This document shows, one piece after another, positions 1 to 10,618 of a stretch of DNA of 64,000 bases. The notes under the pieces were generated by a model, which made no database searches, was not told where the DNA came from, and saw only the letters and a program-made list of their open reading frames with translations. Source of the DNA: Candidatus Tenderia electrophaga (GTDB lineage Bacteria > Pseudomonadota > Gammaproteobacteria > Tenderiales > Tenderiaceae); NCBI GenBank assembly GCA_001447805.1, contig CP013099.1, forward strand, positions 3,171,181-3,235,180, in the 5' to 3' direction. How positions within the stretch are numbered: position 1 is the stretch's first letter; each line of letters opens with the position of its first letter. A program made the position numbers and the translations under genes.

Positions 1-1431
<1,431 letters not shown>

Positions 1432-1487
1432 TTAAGATCGTCGCCAGCGAACCGGCTGGATACACGGGCTAAATTATACCGTGTTGC

Positions 1488-2579
1488 TCAATCCCCGTCT
1501 TCATTTTCACGTGTGATACTTCCCTGTTCCACGTGGAACACACGCTTGTCACTGAATACATCAAGATCCAGGGAATCTCGGTCCGTGGTGGTCACAAATA
1601 GCTGGCCACCGATTGAATACAGTAACTGCATAAAATTATGGCGGCGATGGCTGTCGAGTTCGGCCGGTAGGTCGTCCACCAAAATGATGCAATTTTTTTG
1701 CGTATGCCGATTAAACACGCTGGCCTGCGCCAGCAAAAGGGCGCAGGCAGCCAATTTTTGCTGCCCGCCTGAGAGCACCTCGGCGGCCGATCGCCCCGCG
1801 ACACGCACATTAAGGTCGGCGCGATGCGGGCCGCGCTGTGTAAACCCAGCGCGTAGATCACTTTCTAGATTGCTTCTCAAACTGTCGACATAGCCTTCGC
1901 CTGGCGGCCAGCCCGATTGATAGCGGAATTCGAAGGTGTCGAGGGCGAGCAGCTGCCGGATAAAATGGTCGGCCTGCCGCGCCAATTTATCCACATAATC
2001 CCGTCGATATTGGTCCAGACGCGCGGCAGCTACGATCAATTGGTCGTCCCAGGGCAACAATAAGTCGCGCCGTTTCTGCCGCAATAAGGCGTTCCTTTGT
2101 TGCAACAAGCGGTTATAACGTTGCCAGACCGACAGAAACTCAGGTTCCACGTGGAACAATCCCCAGTCCACGAAGCGCCTTCGTTGTCGCGGGCTGCCCG
2201 TGATCAACTTATCCCCATCCGGCGAGATCAGGAGCAAAGGTAACAGTGCCGCAAGACGGGAGCTCTTTTGCTCGAAGGTCCCATTCACCTTGGCACTGAA
2301 CTTACCCTCTTTAATTTGGATACCTAAGGCATGGCGCCGACCGTCCGCCGAGGCAATACGCCCGAACACCGTCAATTCGGCATGTTCATGCCGCACGATC
2401 CTGCGGCTATAGGCGGAGCGAAACGATTTTCCCCTGGCGAGCAAATAAATCGCCTCGAGCAGACTGGTTTTGCCGCTGGCATTGGCGCCGAAGACCACAT
2501 TCAACCTAGCGCAAGGTTCTATAGAGGTCGCCTGGATATTGCGAAGATTTTGAATGGACAGCAGGTCCAAGGCCATCAT
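1488..2579 (-). CDS. recF: DNA replication and repair protein RecF
   Basis: SMC-like ATPase that helps load RecA at ssDNA gaps with RecO and RecR. 363 residues, the normal family size. Walker A is GANASGKTS at residues 31-39, the ABC signature is LSGGQQKL, and Walker B is LVDDLPAELD near the C-terminus. Two consecutive ATGs open the frame; either could be used. It follows dnaN by 56 bases. The gene carries two parS palindromes; both encode the tetrapeptide FHVE in the reading frame, one in WGLFHVEPE and one in RVFHVEQG. Confidence 0.97.
   Translation of the reverse strand: MMALDLLSIQNLRNIQATSIEPCARLNVVFGANASGKTSLLEAIYLLARGKSFRSAYSRRIVRHEHAELTVFGRIASADGRRHALGIQIKEGKFSAKVNGTFEQKSSRLAALLPLLLISPDGDKLITGSPRQRRRFVDWGLFHVEPEFLSVWQRYNRLLQQRNALLRQKRRDLLLPWDDQLIVAAARLDQYRRDYVDKLARQADHFIRQLLALDTFEFRYQSGWPPGEGYVDSLRSNLESDLRAGFTQRGPHRADLNVRVAGRSAAEVLSGGQQKLAACALLLAQASVFNRHTQKNCIILVDDLPAELDSHRRHNFMQLLYSIGGQLFVTTTDRDSLDLDVFSDKRVFHVEQGSITRENEDGD
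1525..1540. promoter_or_regulatory. parS: parS centromere site 1 (inside recF)
   Basis: Perfect 16-base palindrome TGTTCCACGTGGAACA, the form used by Pseudomonas-type ParB proteins. It lies in the 3' part of recF, about 2.4 kb from the probable oriC. A chromosomal ParB gene is present at 33.6 kb. A weaker, degenerate copy around a CACGTG lies about 15 bases to its left. Confidence 0.92.
2143..2158. promoter_or_regulatory. parS: parS centromere site 2 (inside recF)
   Basis: GGTTCCACGTGGAACA, differing from site 1 only in the first base and keeping the 14-base perfect palindrome core. It lies in the middle of recF, about 1.8 kb from the probable oriC and 600 bases from site 1. ParB would load here and spread; ParA then moves the origins apart. 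Confidence 0.9.
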
Positions 2580-2635
2580 CCGACCCCGGCGATGGCTGAC
2601 GAGAATACGATTAAGGCGGCTCTATTAGCCAGAAA

Positions 2636-3736
2636 CTACAACCTCATCGGCATAACGACGTAGCGTGATTCCTCGGCCGTGGGTGATTTGATTAGGCAGC
2701 AGCTGTTTTGGTCAGTGAGTTCCAACAATACGTTTTCGTCGCCGATTACATTCAGGGCGTCCAGGATATAACTGGCATTGAAGCCGATTTCCAGGGTGGG
2801 TCCGTCGTAGTCCACGCTGATTTCTTCCTCAGCCTCTTCCTGCTCCGGATTGTTGGCCATTACCTGCAGGCTGCCGGCTGACAAGGTAAAGCGCACACTA
2901 CGGTATTTTTCATTGGAGAGAATGGAGGCCCGGCTCAGGGCCTGGTGTATCAAGTTACGGTCGGCAATGACGATCTTGTCGCCGCCTTGGGGCACCACGC
3001 GCTGATAATCGGGAAAACGACCATCGATCAACTTGGTGATAAAACTCAATTCCCCCGTGACCAAGCGCATATGATTACTGCCCAATTGCACCTTCACCAT
3101 CGCGTCGCTATTTTCCAGCAAGCGCGCCAATTCCATCACCGCCTTGCGCGGTACGATTACCTGCTGTAATTCACTCACGCCGGTCGTCATTTTAACATCG
3201 CTGAGCGCCAAACGGTGGCCGTCGGTGGCCACCACTCGGATCATATCCTCGGAAAACTCGAACAACAGGCCGTTGAGGTAATAGCGCACATCCTGTTGCG
3301 CCATCGCAAATGAGGTCTTGTCGATAAGTTTCTTCAGCTGTTTTTGACTGATCTCGAATTCAACCAGCGGATCGAAACTATCGATATTGGGGAATTCACT
3401 CGCCGGTAGGGTCGACAGTACGAAGCGACTCTTACCGGACCGCAGAATGGCGCGATCACCTTCCAGTTTGATGGTCAATGCAGCATCGTTGGGCAAGGCC
3501 TTGCAGATATCAATGAATTTGCGTGCCGGCAAGGTGGTCTCTCCCAACTCACTGTTTTGTAAGGGCACATGGCTCATCATCTCAATTTCAAGATCGGTGG
3601 CGGTAATGGCTAGCTCATTGTCGGCTGTCTTTAACAACACGTTACCCAAAATAGGCAGTGTCTGGCGGCGCTCTACAACCCCAATTACCTGTTGCAAGGG
3701 TTTTAACAGCAATTCACGTTCGATGTTGAGTTCCAT
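2636..3736 (-). CDS. dnaN: DNA polymerase III beta subunit (sliding clamp)
   Basis: Ring-shaped dimeric processivity clamp for DNA polymerase III, also used by repair polymerases and Hda. 366 residues, identical in length to the E. coli protein. The N-terminus (MELNIERELLLKPLQQVIGVVERRQTLPILGNVLL) and the C-terminal ending VVMPMRL are family hallmarks; the latter forms part of the peptide-binding pocket. It sits directly downstream of the A+T-rich dnaA-dnaN gap and is followed by recF, as in most gammaproteobacteria. Confidence 0.98.
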   Translation of the reverse strand: MELNIERELLLKPLQQVIGVVERRQTLPILGNVLLKTADNELAITATDLEIEMMSHVPLQNSELGETTLPARKFIDICKALPNDAALTIKLEGDRAILRSGKSRFVLSTLPASEFPNIDSFDPLVEFEISQKQLKKLIDKTSFAMAQQDVRYYLNGLLFEFSEDMIRVVATDGHRLALSDVKMTTGVSELQQVIVPRKAVMELARLLENSDAMVKVQLGSNHMRLVTGELSFITKLIDGRFPDYQRVVPQGGDKIVIADRNLIHQALSRASILSNEKYRSVRFTLSAGSLQVMANNPEQEEAEEEISVDYDGPTLEIGFNASYILDALNVIGDENVLLELTDQNSCCLIKSPTAEESRYVVMPMRL

Positions 3737-3959
3737 GCTAATCCTTAAATATTAATTAAATAAATTAAGATCTTTTATTATTGTTATTATTATAGGCCCC
3801 AAAAAATCTTAATAACTTAAAAATTTACTTTTAAATCATGTGCTTAATACCGCTATTTACGCAGTTTAGCCTGGTTATAACCGGCCTGTATCCGGTGGTT
3901 AACTTGTGGATAAATAAGCGGCTTATCCACAGGCAAAACTTATCCACAGATTGATCACA
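3737..3959. other. oriC: Probable chromosomal replication origin (oriC)
   Basis: Gap of 223 bases between dnaA and dnaN. Positions 3737-3840 are extremely A+T rich (about one sixth G+C by eye, against a G+C-rich surrounding), as expected of a DNA unwinding element. Three perfect DnaA boxes (TTATCCACA) follow: 3905-3913 on the minus strand, 3923-3931 and 3940-3948 on the plus strand. A perfect palindrome GGTTATAACC lies at 3873-3882. Genes diverge from this area (dnaN/dnaA leftward, rpmH onward rightward). Many pseudomonads instead use the rpmH-dnaA gap; here that gap shows only one perfect box, so I favour this site. The boxes may also serve dnaN or dnaA autoregulation. Confidence 0.8.
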
Positions 3960-5336
3960 TTATGTAGTAAGTATTCTTAACAGGTTTTGATAGTCCTCAT
4001 TGACACGTACATCCCCATCACGTAACTCATTGATTTTCTTGCAAGCATGCAAGACGGTGGTATGGTCGCGACCGCCGAAGGCATCACCGATCTCCGGCAG
4101 GCTGTGATTGGTCAATTCCTTTGCCAAGGCCATAGCCAGCTGCCTGGGCCGGGCGACGGATCGGGAACGCTTTTTCGATAATAAGTCGGCCACCCGGATT
4201 TTAAAATACTCGGCCACGGTTTTCTGGATATTTTCCACGGTCACCAGCTTGTCCTGGGCCGCGAACAGATCGCGCAGGGCGTCCTTGGCGAAATCCAGGG
4301 TGATGGGCCGGGCCATGAAACGTGAATTGGCGATCACTCGGCGCAGCGCCCCTTCCAGCTCGCGTACGTTGGAGCGTATGCGCTTGGCCATGAAAAACGA
4401 GACCTCATGGGGCAGCTCCACGTTCATCTGCTGCGCCTTGCTCATCAGGATGGCGACCCGGGTCTCCAGTTCCGGCGGCTCGATGGCCACCGTCAAACCC
4501 CAACCGAAGCGGGATTTGAGCCGTTCTTCCAGTCCTTCGATCTCTTTTGGGTAACGGTCACAGCTAATAATGATCTGGCGTTGGCCCTCGATCAGGGTGT
4601 TAAAGGTATGAAACAGCTCCTCCTGGGAGCGCTCCTTTCCGGCGAAAAACTGGATATCGTCGATCAACAGCGCATCGACCGAGCGGTAATAACGCTTGAA
4701 ATCGTCGATGGCGTTGTGTTGCAAGGCCTTGACCATGTCGGCAACGAAACGCTCGGAGTGTACATAGATGATCTGGGAGTCTGGTCTCTTGTCCAGCATC
4801 AGGTTACCCACCGCATGCATAAGGTGGGTCTTACCCAGGCCGACCCCGCCATAGACGAACAAGGGGTTGTAAGCGACCCCCGGGTTCTCGCCGATCTGGG
4901 TGGATGCGGCCTTAGCGATTTGATTGGATTTACCCTCGACGAAACTGTCAAAGGTGAATTCATCCCGTAGATTACTAATGTGGTGGATCGGATTCTGGTC
5001 TTCCCGGCGTCGGAACTGGGTGCGACTATTCTTCGACGCGGCCGTCCTCGGCTCAGCCGTCGCCCGGCCGGTGTTGCATTCCACCGGCACGGCGCGTTCA
5101 CGACTGCCGATCTCCAACACCACTCGCTGTTGTTCACCGTTCTCGAGCTGGGCAACGATGTTTTGGATATTCTCGAAAAAGCGCTCGTTGACCCAATCCA
5201 GCACAAATCGATTGGGGGCCAGCAGCCGCAGCGAATCACCTTCCTCCACGGCCTGCAACGGCCGGATCCAGGTATTGAACTGTTGCGCGTTGAGCTGGCT
5301 TTCCAGCTGCTCAAGACATTGCTGCCAAAGTGACAT
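3960..5336 (-). CDS. dnaA: Chromosomal replication initiator DnaA
   Basis: AAA+ initiator that binds DnaA boxes and opens oriC. From the chosen start, 458 residues (E. coli 467). Domain I begins [23 protein letters not shown]+ Walker A is GGVGLGKT at residues 163-170; Walker B is [12 protein letters not shown]; the domain IV signature around [14 protein letters not shown] is intact. The frame is open further upstream, with an ATG at 5345 and earlier codons, but GAGGG lies about 11 bases before the 5336 ATG and only 2 bases before the 5345 one, and MSLW is the conserved family start. Confidence 0.97.
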   Translation of the reverse strand: MSLWQQCLEQLESQLNAQQFNTWIRPLQAVEEGDSLRLLAPNRFVLDWVNERFFENIQNIVAQLENGEQQRVVLEIGSRERAVPVECNTGRATAEPRTAASKNSRTQFRRREDQNPIHHISNLRDEFTFDSFVEGKSNQIAKAASTQIGENPGVAYNPLFVYGGVGLGKTHLMHAVGNLMLDKRPDSQIIYVHSERFVADMVKALQHNAIDDFKRYYRSVDALLIDDIQFFAGKERSQEELFHTFNTLIEGQRQIIISCDRYPKEIEGLEERLKSRFGWGLTVAIEPPELETRVAILMSKAQQMNVELPHEVSFFMAKRIRSNVRELEGALRRVIANSRFMARPITLDFAKDALRDLFAAQDKLVTVENIQKTVAEYFKIRVADLLSKKRSRSVARPRQLAMALAKELTNHSLPEIGDAFGGRDHTTVLHACKKINELRDGDVRVNEDYQNLLRILTT

Positions 5337-5414
5337 CGTTGCCATTACCCTCGTGACGGCGGTTGCTGGTATCAGAGATATGGGGACTGGCAAGTCTACC
5401 CCCCTTTGGCACAG

Positions 5415-5423
5415 TTATCCACA
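5415..5423 (+). promoter_or_regulatory. Single DnaA box upstream of dnaA
   Basis: Perfect TTATCCACA in the 226-base gap between dnaA and rpmH. A lone box in front of dnaA fits autorepression of dnaA by its product; it could also be an auxiliary origin element. Confidence 0.7.
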
Positions 5424-5455
5424 CCCCGACGCGCCCTATTTTTTGCCCGCCGCAA

Positions 5456-5485
5456 TTGACAACGGCGCCGTACAACGGCTATCCT
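5456..5485 (+). promoter_or_regulatory. Probable sigma-70 promoter of rpmH-rnpA
   Basis: Perfect -35 TTGACA at 5456-5461 and a -10 like TATCCT at 5480-5485, with an 18-base spacer, about 78 bases before the rpmH start. The operon behind it encodes ribosomal protein L34 and RNase P protein. Confidence 0.55.
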
Positions 5486-5562
5486 TGCGCGCTTTCCGCA
5501 GCACCCGGGCGACGGCCCCAGGCGGCAATTTCTCTGTGATCACAATTGGATGGATGTAGGCG

Positions 5563-5697
5563 ATGAAAAGAACATTTCAACCCAGCGTACTCAAGCGTAA
5601 ACGCGCCCACGGTTTTCGTGCCCGGATGGCTACGGCCAATGGCCGCAAAATCCTGAAGAATCGTCGCGCCAAGGGCCGCAAGCGTCTGGCCGTATAA
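5563..5697 (+). CDS. rpmH: 50S ribosomal protein L34
   Basis: Small, very basic protein of the large ribosomal subunit, 44 residues, the standard length. It opens [20 protein letters not shown] and ends [12 protein letters not shown]-like ([13 protein letters not shown]), both diagnostic. It precedes rnpA by 22 bases in the usual rpmH-rnpA arrangement. Confidence 0.98.
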   Translation: MKRTFQPSVLKRKRAHGFRARMATANGRKILKNRRAKGRKRLAV

Positions 5698-5719
5698 CGC
5701 CGAGACCCGCCAAGTCGTC

Positions 5720-6082
5720 TTGAGTGCCCGCCAGTATGGGTTTCCCGAAACCCTGAGATTAAAAACCGCGGGCGAATTTGACTACGTCTTCGCCGAGCCT
5801 TGCCGAGCGGCGAACGCCTGTTTCACCGCCCTGGCCCGGGCCAACCGGCAGGATCAGCCGCGTCTGGGGCTGGTCATATCCAAGCGCTGCGCCAAATCGG
5901 CGGTACAACGCAACCGCCTCAAGCGACTGATCAGAGAAAGCTTTCGGCATTCCCAGGCGCACTTGGCCGGGCTCGACATCGTCGTCATCGGCAAGCACAG
6001 CGCGGTGACGAAAACAAACCAGGAACTGTTTTCTCTGCTCCATAGGCAATGGCTGGAACTGGAACGATGCAAACACTCTTGA
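5720..6082 (+). CDS. rnpA: Ribonuclease P protein component
   Basis: Protein cofactor of RNase P, which trims the 5' leader of tRNA precursors. 120 residues. The RNR signature [13 protein letters not shown] and the N-terminal [17 protein letters not shown] are visible. No in-frame ATG lies near the conserved N-terminus, so a TTG start is the best choice; ATG at 5736 is out of frame. Its 3' end overlaps the start of yidD by 16 bases, suggesting coupled translation. The RNA subunit gene (rnpB) is not in the window. Confidence 0.95.
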   Translation: MSARQYGFPETLRLKTAGEFDYVFAEPCRAANACFTALARANRQDQPRLGLVISKRCAKSAVQRNRLKRLIRESFRHSQAHLAGLDIVVIGKHSAVTKTNQELFSLLHRQWLELERCKHS

Positions 6083-6300
6083 TCCTCTTCGTGCGCGCAT
6101 ACCGCTTGTTATTGTCACCGTTTTTGGGGCACCATTGCCGCTTTCATCCGACCTGCTCCTGCTATGCCGAGACCGCGCTTCGTCGTCACGGCGCCATCAA
6201 GGGCACTTGGTTGGCAATTAAACGTATCGCGCGCTGCCACCCTTGGCACCCCGGCGGGGTGGATCCAGTGCCGGAACCCATCAATAAGCAAGTACAATAA
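6067..6300 (+). CDS. yidD: Membrane protein insertion efficiency factor YidD
   Basis: Small membrane-associated protein thought to assist YidC-dependent insertion. 77 residues from the second ATG ([18 protein letters not shown]), the conserved family start; an ATG 18 bases upstream gives a non-conserved extension MAGTGT. Core motif [17 protein letters not shown] and the HPGGVDPVP-type C-terminus are present. Only two bases separate its stop from yidC. Confidence 0.95.
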   Translation: MQTLLILFVRAYRLLLSPFLGHHCRFHPTCSCYAETALRRHGAIKGTWLAIKRIARCHPWHPGGVDPVPEPINKQVQ

Positions 6301-6302
6301 TC

Positions 6303-7976
6303 ATGGATAACCAGCGTCTCATACTATTTTTTGCCCTAGCCTTCATCCTGTTTTTGACGTGGGAGGCATGGCAGGCCGACTACGGTCCGCAACCGGTGGC
6401 CGGCAGCCAGGTAGAGAGCACGGGCGGCGCACCCACCGCCGAGGTCCCGAAAGACGTACCCATCGCGCAGCAGCCGCACAGCGACAGCGCGGCCAAGGCC
6501 GATACCCCGGCGGCGCCCGACACCGGCATGGAGGCCAGCCCCGCCAATCAGCGCATCCATGTGCGCACCGATACCTTTGATATAGAGATCGATACCCGCG
6601 GCGGTGATATTCGTGAGGCCGACCTGTTGGACTACCCGGTCGCCAGCGACAAGCCCGATGAGCCCTTCCGCCTGCTGAAAGACACCCTGCCCAATCTGTT
6701 CGTGGCCCAGACGGGCCTGCTTTCCGACAGCGCGGCACCCGATCATTACGCCAACTTCACTGCCCAGCGCAGCGATTATGAATTAGCGCCCGGTCAGGAC
6801 GAGCTGCGCGTGCCCCTGGTGTGGCAGGACGATAGCGGCATCAAGGTCACCAAGACCCTGGTGTTTTATCGCGGTAGTCATGTCATCGATGTCGAGCAGA
6901 CCATCGAGAACAACTCGGCCGACGCATGGCAGGGCCGCCAATACCGCCAACTGCAGCGCAGCCGCCCCGACGGCAGCGGCGAGTCCGCCTTTATCTATAC
7001 CTACACCGGCGGTGTCATTTACAGCGAGGCGGAGAAATACGAAAAGATCGAGTTTGACGACATGGCCGAGCAAAGTCTGAGCCGTGACATCAACGGCGGT
7101 TGGGCGGCCATGATTCAGCACTACTTCCTCGGCGCCATCATTCCGCCCCCCGATCAGACTAACCATTTCTATACCAAGGCGCCGGGGGACGATCGCTTCG
7201 TGCTGGGGCTGGTCTCGCCCAGTGAGTCCGTGGCGCCGGGCCAGAGCGCCAGTTTCACCACCCGCTTTTTCGTCGGACCCAAGGAGCAGGATGTACTGGA
7301 AGACCTGGCCGAAGGTCTGGACCTGACCGTGGACTACGGCATGCTCACCGTCATCGCCAAGCCGCTGTTCTGGGTGCTGGACTGGTTCCACGGCCTGTTC
7401 GGCAACTGGGGCTGGGCCATCATCATGGTGACGCTGATTATCAAGCTGATCTTCTATCCCTTGTCGGCAGCCAGTTACCGTTCCATGGCCAATATGCGTA
7501 AGTTCGCGCCCAAGATGCAGCAGCTCAAGGAACGCTACGGCGACGACCGTCAGCGCATGAGCCAGGCCATGATGGAGTTGTATAAAAAGGAAAAGATCAA
7601 TCCACTCGGCGGCTGTCTGCCCATGATCGTCCAGATCCCGGTGTTCATCGCCCTGTATTGGGTGCTGCTGGAGAGTGTGGAATTGCGCCAGGCACCGTTC
7701 ATTCTCTGGATCCAAGACCTCTCTATCCGCGACCCCTACTATGTGCTGCCCCTGCTCATGGGTGTCAGCATGTTCGTGCAGCAGAAACTCAATCCGCCGC
7801 CGCCCGACCCGGTCCAGGCCAAGGTGATGATGGCGCTGCCCATCATCTTCACCCTGTTCTTCGCCTTCTTCCCGGCGGGTCTCGTGCTGTACTGGCTGGC
7901 TAACAGCGTCCTCTCGGTGGCGCAACAGTGGTACATTACTGCCAAGATCGAAAAGGCGGCCGAGACCAAAAAATAA
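6303..7976 (+). CDS. yidC: Membrane protein insertase YidC
   Basis: Inner-membrane insertase for Sec-dependent and Sec-independent proteins, including Fo subunit c of the ATP synthase encoded further right. 557 residues. An N-terminal membrane segment (residues 6-22) precedes a low-complexity linker, the periplasmic beta-sandwich domain and the C-terminal insertase core with five membrane segments (from about residue 360, [22 protein letters not shown] onward), including the cytoplasmic loop [33 protein letters not shown]. The tail is short and charged. Confidence 0.98.
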   Translation: MDNQRLILFFALAFILFLTWEAWQADYGPQPVAGSQVESTGGAPTAEVPKDVPIAQQPHSDSAAKADTPAAPDTGMEASPANQRIHVRTDTFDIEIDTRGGDIREADLLDYPVASDKPDEPFRLLKDTLPNLFVAQTGLLSDSAAPDHYANFTAQRSDYELAPGQDELRVPLVWQDDSGIKVTKTLVFYRGSHVIDVEQTIENNSADAWQGRQYRQLQRSRPDGSGESAFIYTYTGGVIYSEAEKYEKIEFDDMAEQSLSRDINGGWAAMIQHYFLGAIIPPPDQTNHFYTKAPGDDRFVLGLVSPSESVAPGQSASFTTRFFVGPKEQDVLEDLAEGLDLTVDYGMLTVIAKPLFWVLDWFHGLFGNWGWAIIMVTLIIKLIFYPLSAASYRSMANMRKFAPKMQQLKERYGDDRQRMSQAMMELYKKEKINPLGGCLPMIVQIPVFIALYWVLLESVELRQAPFILWIQDLSIRDPYYVLPLLMGVSMFVQQKLNPPPPDPVQAKVMMALPIIFTLFFAFFPAGLVLYWLANSVLSVAQQWYITAKIEKAAETKK

Positions 7977-7984
7977 TTGAACAA

Positions 7985-8005
7985 GGGCGCCGCCGGCGCC
8001 CTTTT
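7985..8005 (+). terminator. Rho-independent terminator after yidC
   Basis: Perfect 7-base stem GGGCGCC / GGCGCCC with a 3-base loop followed by TTTT. It ends the rpmH-yidC unit 13 bases before mnmE, so mnmE needs read-through or its own promoter inside yidC. Confidence 0.8.
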
Positions 8006-8017
8006 CATTTTGCGACT

Positions 8018-9370
8018 ATGCAAGACAGTAACGACACCATCGCCGCCATCGCCACCCCGCCCGGCCGGGGCGGGGTGGGCATTGTGCGCGTCTCCGGGGC
8101 GCGGGCGCCACAAATCGCCGCCGCCGTGCTGGGCCAATGTCCGGCAGCGCGCCATGCCGCCTATCTACCCTTCCGCGACAGCGACGACAGTGTGTTGGAC
8201 CAAGGCATCGCCCTCTATTTTCCGGGTCCCAACTCCTTCACCGGCGAAGATGTATTGGAACTGCAGGGCCACGGCGGCCCGGTGGTGCTGGACTTACTGT
8301 TGTCGCGGGTGGTGGCCCTGGGTGCACGGCTGGCGCAGCCGGGTGAATTCTCGCGCCGCGCCTTTCTCAACGACAAACTCGACCTGGCTCAGGCCGAGGC
8401 CATCGCCGATCTCATCGAGGCCGCCTCGGTGCAGGCGGCGCGTTCGGCCTTGCGCTCCCTCCAGGGTGAATTCTCGCAGCGCATCCACGCCCTGGTGGAG
8501 GCGATGATCAAACTGCGCATGTATGTGGAGGCGGCCATCGACTTTCCCGAAGAAGAGATCGATTTCCTCTCCGACAGCGCCGTGACCGCACAACTGCAAG
8601 ACCTCATCACCCATCTCAACACCATTCTGGCCGAGGCCCAACAGGGCTGCTTGTTGCGCGAAGGCATGAATGTGGTCATCGCCGGTCAGCCCAATGCCGG
8701 CAAATCCAGCCTGCTCAACCAACTGGCCCAGCGCGAACTGGCCATAGTCACCGAGATCGCCGGCACCACCCGCGATACCCTGCGCCAGGAAATCAGCATC
8801 GACGGCCTGCCGCTGCACATCATCGACACCGCCGGGCTGCGCGACAGTAGCGATACGGTGGAGCGGATCGGCATCGAACGGGCCTGGAGCGAGATCCAAC
8901 AGGCCGACCGGATATTGTTATTAATAGACGACGCCGCCGGAATCACCGCGGCGGATCAGGCCATCATCGACAAGCTGCCCGATGACATCGCCGTCACCGT
9001 GGTGCGCAACAAGATCGATCTGAGCGATTCGCGCGCCGGTGTGGCCGACGGTCCCCTGGGTCAGGAGATCGCCCTTTCCGCCAAGACCGGGGCCGGCCTG
9101 GAACTGCTCAGCCGACATCTGAAACAATGCGTCGGTTATCAAGGCAATGCCGAAGGCAACTTCATGGCGCGCCGCCGTCACGTGGATGCGCTGCGAAGAG
9201 CGCTCGAGTGGGTGCTGCACGGCCAACAAGCCTTACAAAAACACCAAGCCGGCGAACTGTTGGCCGAAGACCTGCGCCTGGCCCAGGAAGCCCTGAACGA
9301 AATCACCGGCGCGTTCGGCAGCGACGATCTATTGGGGCGCATCTTCAGCTCCTTTTGCATCGGCAAGTAA
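8018..9370 (+). CDS. mnmE: tRNA modification GTPase MnmE
   Basis: With MnmG, installs the 5-carboxymethylaminomethyl group on wobble U34 of certain tRNAs. 450 residues from [24 protein letters not shown], the conserved start; the open frame extends upstream over the terminator but without family similarity. N-terminal folate-binding domain, helical domain, then an inserted G domain: GQPNAGKSS (223-231), DTAGLR, NKID. The C-terminus FCIGK holds the conserved catalytic Cys. Its partner mnmG is normally next door in related genomes but here lies 21 kb away. Confidence 0.97.
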   Translation: MQDSNDTIAAIATPPGRGGVGIVRVSGARAPQIAAAVLGQCPAARHAAYLPFRDSDDSVLDQGIALYFPGPNSFTGEDVLELQGHGGPVVLDLLLSRVVALGARLAQPGEFSRRAFLNDKLDLAQAEAIADLIEAASVQAARSALRSLQGEFSQRIHALVEAMIKLRMYVEAAIDFPEEEIDFLSDSAVTAQLQDLITHLNTILAEAQQGCLLREGMNVVIAGQPNAGKSSLLNQLAQRELAIVTEIAGTTRDTLRQEISIDGLPLHIIDTAGLRDSSDTVERIGIERAWSEIQQADRILLLIDDAAGITAADQAIIDKLPDDIAVTVVRNKIDLSDSRAGVADGPLGQEIALSAKTGAGLELLSRHLKQCVGYQGNAEGNFMARRRHVDALRRALEWVLHGQQALQKHQAGELLAEDLRLAQEALNEITGAFGSDDLLGRIFSSFCIGK

Positions 9371-9375
9371 ACGCC

Positions 9376-9399
9376 GTCGCGCGCCTGGCCACGCGCGAC
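9376..9399. other. Hairpin downstream of mnmE
   Basis: Perfect 8-base inverted repeat GTCGCGCG / CGCGCGAC around an 8-base loop, six bases after the mnmE stop. No T-run follows, so it is not a classical terminator; it could protect the mnmE 3' end. Confidence 0.35.
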
Positions 9400-9445
9400 C
9401 CGTTAGTGTACGTTTTAAAGTTCCGTAATGTGAAAGGAGAACACC

Positions 9446-9733
9446 ATGGCAAACGAAGGCTATCACGAACCCCTCGCCGAACTCTCGGACGAAACCCGTG
9501 ACATGCACCGCGCCATCACGTCACTGATGGAGGAATTGGAAGCGGTGGATTGGTATAACCAACGGGTGGATGCCTGCAAGGACAAAGAACTCAAAGCCAT
9601 CCTGGCCCACAACCGGGATGAAGAAAAAGAACATGCCGCCATGGTGCTGGAATGGATTCGGCGGCGCGACCCATGCTTTGACGAACATCTGAAGGATTTT
9701 CTGTTCAGCGACAAAACCATCGCCCACGATTAA
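9446..9733 (+). CDS. Encapsulated-ferritin-like protein (EncFtn family), no encapsulin partner
   Basis: Ferroxidase-type four-helix-assembling protein; EncFtn subunits form annular decamers that oxidise Fe(II) and usually sit inside an encapsulin shell. 95 residues. The core closely resembles Rhodospirillum rubrum EncFtn from memory: HEPL..L..ET...HRAI.S.MEELEAVDWY and AILAHNRDEEKEHAAM.LEW. Ferroxidase ligands map to E30, E60 and H63, with W36/Y37 next to the site and entry-site acids E29/E32. A clear AGGAG lies before the ATG. The chain stops soon after the second helix region (FLFSDKTIAHD), without the long tail carrying an encapsulin-targeting peptide, and no encapsulin gene is in the window. 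The stop is 3 bases from that of the convergent dioxygenase gene. Confidence 0.88.
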   Translation: MANEGYHEPLAELSDETRDMHRAITSLMEELEAVDWYNQRVDACKDKELKAILAHNRDEEKEHAAMVLEWIRRRDPCFDEHLKDFLFSDKTIAHD

Positions 9734-9736
9734 CGA

Positions 9737-10501
9737 TTATCCAAACTGCACCGAGCGTTTACTAAAGGTAAACAAATCGTAACCGACGGTCGGGAAACTG
9801 GGCGCTTCATCCTCGTCGGCGGCGCCCGCGCTGATCAGCAACGGCCGGAAGTGTTCCGGCGAGGGGTGATTGCGTTGTGCCTCCGGCGCCTCGGTTTCCC
9901 ACGTCAATAAGCGCCGTCTATCCTCGACCAAGGTCTGCGCCACCCAGGCATCGAAGCGGCTGGCCCATTCCGGCGTGGCGGTATAACCGCCGCCCAGGCC
10001 TTCGCGCAGATTGTGGGTCAGCGTGCCGGCGCCGGCAATGATCACCCCCTGCGCACGCAAGGGCGCCAGCCGACGGCCCAGTTCAAACAGGCCTTGATTC
10101 GAAACCCGGGGCAGACTCATTTGCAACACCGGCACATCGGCGTCGGGCCACATGTGCAGCAAGGGCACCCAGACGCCGTGATCCAGGCCGCGCGGGCGTT
10201 GCGGTATCTCTTCATCGAACAGTACACGAATATCTCTCAGCAAGCCCTCGGCACCGGGCGCCGGGTATTGCACCTGAAACAGGGGCGGCGGGAAACCGTG
10301 AAAATCGTAAATCAGTTTGTCATGGCGTCGCGTTTCACCGAAGACCAGCCCCGGTTCTTCCCAGTGGGCTGAGAAGATTAAAATCGCCTTGGGCCTAGGC
10401 AGCGCTTTACCCCAAGCGGCATAGTCCGCGCCGGCGGCCTTATCCAAGGCCAGCATGGGATTGCCGTGGCTGATGAATAGAACGGGCATTTTGTCGGCCA
10501 T
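9737..10501 (-). CDS. ygiD: Class III extradiol dioxygenase, YgiD/DODA type
   Basis: LigB-fold non-haem iron or zinc enzyme; characterised relatives (E. coli YgiD, plant DODA) cleave L-DOPA in vitro, but the natural bacterial substrate is unclear. 254 residues. Metal-binding and catalytic histidines appear in FISHGNP, FSAHWE and LDHGVWVPLLHMWP, plus GAGTLTHNLRE. The C-terminus PTVGYDLFTFSKRSVQFG is typical. It is a single gene facing the ferritin-like gene; nothing nearby suggests a pathway. Confidence 0.9.
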   Translation of the reverse strand: MADKMPVLFISHGNPMLALDKAAGADYAAWGKALPRPKAILIFSAHWEEPGLVFGETRRHDKLIYDFHGFPPPLFQVQYPAPGAEGLLRDIRVLFDEEIPQRPRGLDHGVWVPLLHMWPDADVPVLQMSLPRVSNQGLFELGRRLAPLRAQGVIIAGAGTLTHNLREGLGGGYTATPEWASRFDAWVAQTLVEDRRRLLTWETEAPEAQRNHPSPEHFRPLLISAGAADEDEAPSFPTVGYDLFTFSKRSVQFG

Positions 10502-10618
10502 GGTGCTCTCCTAAGTGAATGGATACCATTCTAACGGAAGGTCTTTACCGGACTCTTCACTGATTTTTGTGGGAGAATAAGGCATAATGCCGCCCACTTA
10601 AGACAGGAACCTTAAACC

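Noticed and set aside
1505-1520. Third parS-like site around CACGTG
   Set aside because: Only about 11 of 16 positions agree with the palindrome consensus; kept as a remark, not as a site.
6783-7925. A 380-codon minus-strand frame opposite yidC
   Set aside because: Antisense to a certain gene; His- and Gln-rich composition typical of a shadow frame.
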